NCBI GenBank assembly: GCA_017591395.1
Contig: WEDG01000771.1
Coordinates: 186,001-250,000 of the forward strand
DNA length: 64,000 nt
Direction of reading: 5' to 3'
Source: Schistocephalus solidus
Taxonomy: Eukaryota; Platyhelminthes; Cestoda; Diphyllobothriidea; Diphyllobothriidae
Shown piece after piece: positions 56,364-64,000 of the stretch (position 1 is the stretch's first letter; each line of letters begins with the position of its first letter). A program made the translations under genes and the position numbers. The notes beneath the pieces were generated by a model. That model was not told where the DNA came from. It searched no databases and saw nothing but the letters and a program-made list of their open reading frames with translations.

Positions 56364-57340
56364 TGACCAGCAAGACAGCTATCAATTCCTCACCCCACCC
56401 CCATGCAGTGCATCGTGCACGAAGAGCTGTAGAGTCAGAATGTTCAAAACCCATAAATACTGAGGCAGCGTACCGAACCCACCTCAAACGATGGAATCTT
56501 GTTCGATTTTGAAACGTCAGGATATTAAACCTATTGCTCACTTGATTGCGACTATAGACCCGCATGAGTGAGCACGCAAGGGCCGAAAGAGGGATGGATC
56601 AACGCTCGTTGTCAGCAGAACACTGTGCGACCCCTGGACGCAACTTCTCTTTCCAGGATGCCAAAATCCTAGGCCAAGTTATCGACCAAACATCCAGAGA
56701 AATGCTCAAAGCCTGACACACTATACCAACTTCCATTACCCGCTGTACGATTCTCCAGGGGCCTACCAGGCCTTACGAGTGCGACTCAATCAACGGAATT
56801 GCAGGCAAGAAGTCAGTCTGGTCGCGGTCGCAAGCAAACGCATACTGAGACAGAAAACAGGCCCTAACGAACCTAGGCCACACACGAACGCATTCGTTGG
56901 GATAACGGCGGAGAACGCAAACCAGCAAGACCTCCGGTCAGGTATGAACACGGACGCAGGTGAACATGGTTTGCGCATGAACACCGATGATGGGCGTCTC
57001 CAACCCTGGTAGGATCGGAGACACTGGAAACGACCCAGCAACCACCAAAGGACGATTAACAGATATGCAGATCCGGGACAACAAACGCGGGCAATGCAGA
57101 CGAGATCAATGACCCTAGCCATCCCGACACAGCCCCCAGATGAGGCGAGGGAGAAAAAGCACTCACCGTCAGGACAGCTATTGACTCCACCCCTCCACCC
57201 ACTGCAGTGCATCCTGCATGAATAGCTGTAGAGCCAGCATGTTCAGAACTAATAAATACTGTGAGGCGCCTTATCGAACCCACCTCCGAGGATGGACTTT
57301 GTTTGATTTTTAAACGTCAGGATATTAAACCTATATTTTA
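56340..57340 (+). mobile_element. Penelope-like element 10: tail, truncated ORF end, tail
   Basis: The plus strand has a tail copy (56340-56565, hammerhead-like motif 56482-56520), then the end of a GIY-YIG ORF (56566-56890: MSEHARAERGMDQRS..., FSFQDAKILGQVIDQT), then a second tail (57100-57340, motif with TAAACGTC near 57310). Tail-ORF-tail is the arrangement of Penelope pseudo-LTRs. It faces PLE 9 head to head. Confidence 0.8.
56482..56520 (+). ncRNA. Hammerhead-like motif in PLE 10 tail
   Basis: A 6-bp stem GGAATC/GATTTT (two G-U pairs) with 6-base loop, then GAAACGTC and AGGA. The CTGATGA box is degraded to AAACGA. The stem bases differ from PLE 8 but still pair, supporting a conserved RNA fold. 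Confidence 0.4.
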
Positions 57341-57344
57341 CTCG

Positions 57345-60050
57345 ATCTCCTTTTCTTCTAATAAATATATAACGTTCATCGGAAGTTTGGGTATAGCTTA
57401 ATGTGCTGTCCGAATCTAATAGCTCCATGTCCTGCAATCAACGATTTCTGGAATTATTCCCAGAAACCTCAATGAGAACGCTGGGGGGACACACTGAGGA
57501 GCCGAAAATCTCGTTGCTGCGTCATGCAGCAGCAAAAACATCGACAAAACGCTTGTCTGGGCTTGTCGGGAGTAGGGTATGCCATCTTTGATATTTATCC
57601 AACTTTTTAATACAACGACAAATGGAAGTCACTGCTCTATTTCTGTGATCAACAAAGAATCTCCTTTTATTTTAAAGCTACTCCAGGTGTGTAATTAAAT
57701 GGATCTCAAGAAAAAATGTCGATTCAACAGATAAGGTCTCATAGATTTTTTTACACGTATATAATGTATAAAATTTTGTAGCCTTGATACATTTTTGAAT
57801 TTCCATTTTCACAATCATACCAGATAGAATATTTTGTTTTCTAACGATTTATTTATAAAAATGGACTAGTGAGAACTGGTGTCACCATTTGTAGCTTACT
57901 TGCCATCATTAGCCAGCTTTATCTAAACTTTAACATGAAAATGCTCGACATCTAACACGGATGCAACTACTTGTTGGCTTTAACACACTGTTGGCTGAGC
58001 CACAGGTTCACACTAGTCGTCTGCATCAGGGAATGTTGAAAATCATGGAACAGGTAATTTCTAATTAGTGGATGAAATAAGGACATTTCATTGTACATTT
58101 AATCTCAGCTCGCCGCTGTGCGAACGCACAGAACAAAATGGCAAGAACTCAGAGAGTAAACAAAGCGTTCATATAGAGGTATTTCTGTCAAAAAATTGAC
58201 TAATGGCACTAATGCCATAAAAATAACGCAATATCGATGTACATTACGAATTTTTTTAAGAGGCAAGCTTACGTGGCATCCATCACACTCTCCACTCTCT
58301 CATATAGAACACTCCGAAGGCAAAGCAGCATCTAAACGACCTGGGGTTGGTTGCAGTGCCATGACTGAAAACTTAAATAGCTTCCTACGCATATCCTACC
58401 CAACCTGGACCACGCAAATGCAGTAGGTTTTTTTAGAAAAAGAGAGTTTGGGTTGTGAATTTGTGAAAAAGCCAAAGAGGCAACATCAGTAAGGCGTTAT
58501 TTAGTCTGCTTCTTAATCCTGTAACCAGTCAACCAACTTGTATACTAGTACAGACCGCGAGTTGCGAATTATTCAGTCATCTCGTAGTTTTCCAAGTCAC
58601 ACATTATAGCACGTTGCATTGCAAGCACATCAGGTTTATTATAGTAAAGAATGCATTAATGTTACGTGGAGATGAGTTCCCAGTGCCATACCTACTACCC
58701 CTTCCTTTTCCCATGCATCAGGTGACTGTCCGATCCGCTAATGGAATAGATCTGCACTTACACGCGTTTTGTCAGTCAGAAATCGCCGATCGACGGAAAA
58801 ACGAAGTCAGAGTTCTGTTGATCTCTAGTGGAGGAGAATCATATGATAATACATGCTGCGAGATACATGCGTCCATCGCTCAGCTAAATCAGATAGTGAA
58901 AGGATGTAATATCCCTATCATATAACTCAAACAAAACTTAAATCGGATTGAGAATCATTCCTAAAATAATTATTATTGTTTAGGTGGCCTTTTGGGCAGT
59001 TAAATTCATAGATAACTGCGTTCATTTATTGTACTCTGGCATAAGTGGCCAAGAGCATACAGGGATAAATGAGATCAGTTTATGTTTAAATGGGTTTAAA
59101 TAAAGAAACTTGAATTAAAAACTGCTTTCTACTGTGTTTTAATAGTTTTCATGCCATTTTAAGTGTTTAATATCACGGAATATAGAGAGCTCTATATTGT
59201 GCGTATGAAAGCGATGATGGAAATTGAGTTTTGTTCAGTATAAACACGGAAAGTTAAGAACATTTTGGATTTTATCAAATATGTGCTAGGCAGACAAAAA
59301 TAGAATTTTTAGTACTAACTTAATAGTAATAGTATTAACTTTTACTGCAGATTAGAAAATACTAAGTCGATTAAAGGACTGACTGATTTCTGTTTCAATT
59401 CTGTCCAACAGGCGCATGGAATTGCATCTATACTGTATCTTAATGAAACAGCAATAACTTTTATCATGTGACTTTGGCTTATTGACAATACCTTTTAAGC
59501 ATAACTTCCTTCAACTTTCTTTTTAAAAACGGTTTATTCCTCTTTTACATGTTGTTTTACTTATTGCACACCTTTTGGAACATATACTTACCTTCTCATT
59601 TTAACCTGCGCAACTGAAAACTGTTTTTGTTCATCCAACGAGGTCAAAATCCATTAAAATGTCAGTAACTTGCAATTTAACATCATGCATTTACCTTATT
59701 GCAGAACTTTTAAGTAATATTTTATGCCCAACTGATTTCTTTGTTGTGAATTGAGGTACATTTGGTAGCAAATCACGTGTTTTTCATAGTTTGTGCTCAA
59801 ATGAAAAGTATATTTAGGTTTAAAAAGGTTATCAAATTCCCGCATATTCTTGATTTTGATCTGCCGTAGCGTGAGCAATTAGTTTCCAGTCTACAAGCTC
59901 TACGCTTTTAGGGTACGGCAAAAGGAAAGTACCCCACTAAGAAGAAATTATGTATTTTTCATAAATATTTGTAATGGATGTGGGCTGTATTACATACTTT
60001 ATGAGGGGCAGGAGTAAACGGTAAATTTAAAAGTGCCCTATTGAAGGCAG
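57345..60050. other. No firmly supported gene
   Basis: AT-rich. The plus frame at 58614-58925 (ending SIAQLNQIVKGCNIPII) is the longest, but no splice signals or family were found. Confidence 0.4.
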
Positions 60051-60057
60051 AGTAACA

Positions 60058-60190
60058 TGACCGGCAAAGACAAGGGAGACTAGAATAGCCCTTTTTGGCT
60101 TGTTAGCCGTCTTCAGCCAGACAGGGCTCGAGAGTGATTCCGAAGGCACAACGGGACGAGTGAGTCCTCTACATGATCGGTGAACGCCAA
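60058..60190 (-). repeat. Repeat family A copy
   Basis: The minus strand reads CTGGCTGAAGACGGCTAACA, AGCCAAAAAGGGCTATTC and TAGTCTCCCTTGTCTTTGCC, the family A block with a degraded core (CTGAAGA, GAAA lost). The adjacent GGCACAACGGGACGAG segment is the second family block. Confidence 0.7.
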
Positions 60191-60658
60191 CGCACCATTT
60201 TGCTTTTCTGCTTTCAAATGGTTCTCACACGTGTTAAGTGACTTACTAAATACATCTTAAAATTCCAACCTGCTCTTCATCTCAGTTTTCAGTCATTTTT
60301 ATGCAAGTAATTACGTACAGCCTAGCAAGTTAATCGCAATTACTTGAGCATGGACCCAATGCGGGTCAAAGATGTAAAGCTTAAGGACTTGGTTTAGGCT
60401 TCCTTTCTGTGACATTCTTTACCACTATTCTTTGAATATCAGCTAGAGGTTTATTAAAGAGAATTTTTGAGATTCTTATGTGATTTAAAATACTGAGTAC
60501 ACATGCATGAAGAGTAAATATTCATGGCAGTATTAGGAATACTTTGTGGACAAAATTTATCTTATAGGGACAAATGGGTAAGATAATCATCAGCATAGAC
60601 AGCCTTGCTGCTATCGTATATCTAAATATTAGCGAATTTTTCAATAGATTGGTACTAC
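60191..60658. other. No supported gene
   Basis: AT-rich 3' flank of the 60.7 kb exon. Confidence 0.45.
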
Positions 60659-61147
60659 TCAATCACTTACATTTGAAAAATTATTTAGTTGTGGTCCCGT
60701 CTCGAGAGAAAACCGGAGAGTCCTTGATGGTGATGGGTGTGGAGCAAAGCTATTAACCGCCCATGGTGTGTATTGCGTCTGATTGTTGTTGCGCATTAGT
60801 TGCCTTTTGAGTACACGAAAGGCTCGGCTTAGCACGATTGGCGTCCTTTCAGGTGTGCTTATGATTTCTTGAATGTTTGGACCCATTATCGGGTCAATGA
60901 GATGGAATTTGTGTCGCGGATGACAGAAGATATCTTCGTCATGTAGGATGTGAAGCCGTTTACAGGTGCGAAGAATTACAGTGTCAGAATAGATGCACCA
61001 CTTGTAACGCAGATCGCCGAGTGGCTCATCCGGGTTAATGCCATTGAAAGGCACATATATGACCTCAGTGATATCATTCTCGTCTATTGATCGTTTTATA
61101 GTTCCGGAATTGGTAAGGTGACACCAATCATAGAATCCGAACTGTAC
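60659..61147 (-). CDS. Probable terminal exon of an unidentified conserved-looking gene
   Basis: One of the longest non-repeat frames (about 160 codons). A T/C-rich stretch ending ATTGAAG at 61148 is a plausible acceptor. The exon reads VQFGFYDWCHLTNSGTIKRS, IDENDITEVIYVPFNGINPD and EPLGDLRYKWCIYSDTVILR, then HDEDIFCHPRHKFHLIDPIM, ending LNNFSNVSD and a stop. Composition is balanced with aromatic and Cys/His content, unlike the random ORFs around it. Upstream exons should lie above 61150. I do not recognise the family. Confidence 0.55.
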   Translation of the reverse strand, partial: VQFGFYDWCHLTNSGTIKRSIDENDITEVIYVPFNGINPDEPLGDLRYKWCIYSDTVILRTCKRLHILHDEDIFCHPRHKFHLIDPIMGPNIQEIISTPERTPIVLSRAFRVLKRQLMRNNNQTQYTPWAVNSFAPHPSPSRTLRFSLETGPQLNNFSNVSD

Positions 61148-61159
61148 CTTCAATTTGAA

Positions 61160-61835
61160 AGAAATTAGTGGGAGTGTTCATTGTTTCTCAAATTCCACGC
61201 AATTATAAAAAATTGAAATGCTGATAGGTTTCGGGTGCTCTATTTCGCGACTACTACAGTAATGCGGTAGTATTATATAAAAGCAAATAACCTACCATTA
61301 AAATAACTGAGCGATCGAACAGATGGATTAACAAACAAAATTGGAACTGTTAATGTTTATTTTCAAACTAGTCCCCAACGCGGATTTTTTAAAAGAGACT
61401 TCAGTTTTAACTATACATGTGTTTATATAGATAAACTAACGCTAACTGTAATTGCGGTTTGCTAAAACTAGCGTAGTTTTGCATATTTATGATTGGATAA
61501 TGATGTGAACTACTTTTTATGAGTACCCTGGGTTTGGCTGCAGCATATGCTTTCGTATGGCGAGCAAAGTGGTCACTGCCTGTGCACTAATGAAAATAAA
61601 GGACAAAATAATGCTGTGTTATGAAGGAGGGACTTTAAGCGAGATATCCTAATCGACGTGCGAAATAACTATGATTTTGTTTTGAATTCGTGCCCCATGA
61701 TTCCAACGTTTGAAGGTTGCAGTTCTGTATGCCAGTCGTAGTATGAAATGGTTAATGTAGTCTCTCCTGTTTATCGACGGTTAGGCTTCTGAAAAACTAA
61801 ATTCGTCATGCTATTATGCATACCTAACCACATCC
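61160..61835. other. No supported gene
   Basis: AT-rich, possibly intronic to the 60.7 kb gene. Confidence 0.4.
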
Positions 61836-61839
61836 CATT

Positions 61840-62460
61840 TTGTGTGCAAGCATGGTGTGCTATGTGTGAAACCATGTCATGTGAGGCACGTACAGACGGA
61901 CTCTTTATCTTTATCCTCCACTCGCGTCAAATGTCTGCATCAGATAGTAGAGCGTTTTGGACCGATTATTTGTACCAGGGGGAGGAAAGACAGATTGAAA
62001 CCGTCTCTGGGGATTCCGTCTCTAGGGCACTTAACGCAAATGCCTCATCACAAACAAGAGGGATGCGTTTCTGAACCATCGTCATGGGCCGAATGTCGTG
62101 GCGTGGGACGCTTCTGACTAACGGTACAACTCAAACCGCGCAGTCAGTCCTGTGTGTGTTAAGTGTTTGAATGGTGGCTCCTTCTTAATGTGGCCTCGAC
62201 TCTCAGTCAGATGCGATCAGAGTCACCCCTTGTTCTCTATGTACACTTGGACGACCGTGCGCGGGACACGCGTAGACAGTCTGTTTAACTTTGTCGGCTA
62301 CCACGGCCGACCCTGCCACTGGTCGTACTGGCTTCCTCTTGCCATTGGGTTCAAGTTCGGGATGGATGAGAGATTTCGGCAGATGTTTTGCATATCTGCT
62401 GTAATTATAAGCTTATTTACGTTCACTGCACGCTTTATGCGGTGAGGCAAATGGTGGATG
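61840..62460. repeat. GC-richer block, probable decayed dispersed repeat
   Basis: Sharp composition change from its flanks, with overlapping short frames on the plus strand and no domain. Its look (CGT/ACG-rich, many near-CpG decays) resembles the other repeat-derived segments, but no second copy was found in this window. Confidence 0.3.
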
Positions 62461-63204
62461 TCGTCAGTTACGAAAGTCGGAGGGACAAGTTAATTAAGTG
62501 ACAAAGCTTAAACCCTTATCAGGCACCTTTAGCTATACTCAAGTCCACAATTTGTTAGAAAGGTCTTACTCAATTTATGATGTAATTTAATTGGTTTTCT
62601 GAAGCAATTCCTCACTAAAAGTAAAATCATGGCATTTTGAAAACTTCCATTCAGTGTTACTAGATACCTTTCCTCAAGAACCAGTTAGCTCAAAAAGGTC
62701 CTTTTTCAAAAAATTATGACAGTAGACCATATTGAAACAGACAGTCAAACTGTCCTAGCTTTTTAAAAATGGATTTTTATCTTATTAATTGTGCTTTGAA
62801 AAAAAGCTGTCTAGTTACACCAAAGTGAAGTTTTCAAAGTGCCATGACTTTGAGACTTATTTTCCACGGTGGAATATTCTTTATTTTCACTCTGACCCAT
62901 GAGTTCGCAGGAATTGTTTTAGATTATATTCCCAGTTTTCAGCGCTCAATCATAACGTCCTTTTCTTACTATATTTGTTTCGTGGGATTAAAGTATTCAC
63001 CCCTCAGTCAAGTCACAGCTTCTAATGTAAACAGATGTGTAGATGAAATTTAATTGGAAAGCTTGAAGTTAAACGCCAGATGTGATGCAATCATTTTTTG
63101 ACAAAATTATGCCCTAATGAATTTCGTTTACTGATGTGAACGGAGGTAGATTTATCCTTTTCATTAATTTTATCCTACGTATGATACCATTGTTTAGATC
63201 GAAT
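62461..63204. other. AT-rich stretch without supported gene
   Basis: No exon or repeat recognised. Confidence 0.45.
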
Positions 63205-63368
63205 TTCAGGTTGCACCCATCAGCCTTAGAGTGGCAACAAAAGTGGTAAAAAACCGCGACGTTTGAAGAGCGGTTACTGAAGTCCAGTTTATAAGGCTTG
63301 ATTGGAAAACCTCACCCAAAATCTCATCGATGAATTTCAGATATGCCGATGGGTAGGGATGCCTTGTA

Positions 63369-63742
63369 TGGCCGCCAAATCTGAACACGGGAAAAGGGAC
63401 TGCAAGGACCGCTTAAAAGAGGTGGCCTTAAGGTAAATTGCAGGAAGGGTAAATACACCCGTGTCTTATCGCTACCAGTAACTCTAACATAGGGCTAATC
63501 TGTTACCGTAATCATAACCCTAGCCCTACCCTAAATCGAAACCCTACAGGTTACGTAATAATAACCTTAACCCTTAGCATAATCATGGCCCTAACCCCAA
63601 TTTTTACTTCACCTCAAACTTATTACCCGAAACCTAACCCTAAACAGCACTTTAATCCCAAACATAATTTTCTTTAGAATTTAGCGCAAAGTTCCATGCA
63701 TTGTGGATTGTCCCTTTTCCCGTGTCCTGGTTAGGCGGCCAT
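63369..63742. repeat. Inverted-repeat-bounded block with telomere-like interior
   Basis: 63369-63400 and 63710-63742 are inverted copies (about 32 bases, few mismatches), with a perfect 16-base core ACACGGGAAAAGGGAC. Between them, 63480-63660 is rich in CCCTAA/CCCTAG words. This fits a small non-autonomous inverted-repeat element or a fold-back; no target duplication was confirmed. Confidence 0.6.
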
Positions 63743-64000
63743 TGAAGGCCTCATTACATGCCGATTTCCTAGAAAAAGGAAGCATTCTTAAGGACAAACG
63801 ATAGACCACTTCCTGTCCTCTATCCCATGACCCTCAACCCGAAACATAGGTGAAATAATTCGCAAACGACGCCTCTTAATAGAAAGAGAATTGCATAAGA
63901 AAGGGATGCACTCAATAACATACACTGATCCATCCTGATTGTGGAGCAGAAATGAGTATTTGCGCTTTGCCTTGGAATTTAGAGTTCACCACACAAGCGG

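Noticed and set aside
56790..57283. Minus-strand ORFs of 75-140 codons
   Set aside because: They are antisense to the PLE 10 C-terminus and tail; similar frames recur opposite the PLE 9 tail.
58614..58925. 103-codon plus-strand ORF
   Set aside because: No family, no clear splice sites; left as unsupported.

Overview
This is a eukaryotic, invertebrate-type genomic window: spliced genes with GT-AG introns, AT-rich intergenic DNA, and a heavy load of decayed retroelements. The repeat set (many Penelope-like elements, an APE-type LINE whose ORF ends in C2H2 zinc fingers, a Ty3/Gypsy element, short dispersed repeats with hammerhead-like motifs) suggests a flatworm, most likely a pseudophyllidean-type tapeworm. 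That assignment is inference; no species-diagnostic gene was seen.

Host genes. The clearest gene is complexin (minus strand, three coding exons between 992 and 2477), the SNARE-binding regulator of synaptic vesicle fusion. It was recovered by reading splice sites and is missed by ORF calling. One extra A in a homopolymer at the start of its last exon breaks the frame unless a downstream acceptor is used. Other probable exons of unidentified genes: 4766-4954 (+), 47047-47331 (-, two exons), 50658-50841 (-), 60659-61147 (-), and a possible secreted protein at 52980-53409 (-).

Repeats. 6.0-10.5 kb holds two decayed Penelope-like elements (PLEs) and a SINE-like repeat. 10.6-14.3 kb is a minus-strand zinc-finger LINE; a plus-strand copy lies at 21.9-26.4 kb and a very decayed tail at about 29.0-30.0 kb. 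15.4-19.2 kb is dense: a (TA)n tract, the best PLE (-), an internally deleted PLE in the opposite direction, a snap-back repeat, and a 323-bp-period tandem repeat with a convincing hammerhead fold in each unit (retrozyme-like). 21.05-21.93 kb carries three SINE-like copies in one orientation. 30092-35214 is a Ty3/Gypsy element with two LTRs, a 5-bp target duplication and a SINE inserted in its 3' LTR. 36-45 kb and 53.9-57.3 kb are further PLE copies, often head to head. The right end (63.37-63.74 kb) is a degenerate telomere-like block between inverted repeats.

No element looks autonomous; all have stops, frameshifts or deletions. The most interesting signal is the recurrence of hammerhead-ribozyme-like folds in at least three unrelated repeat contexts.
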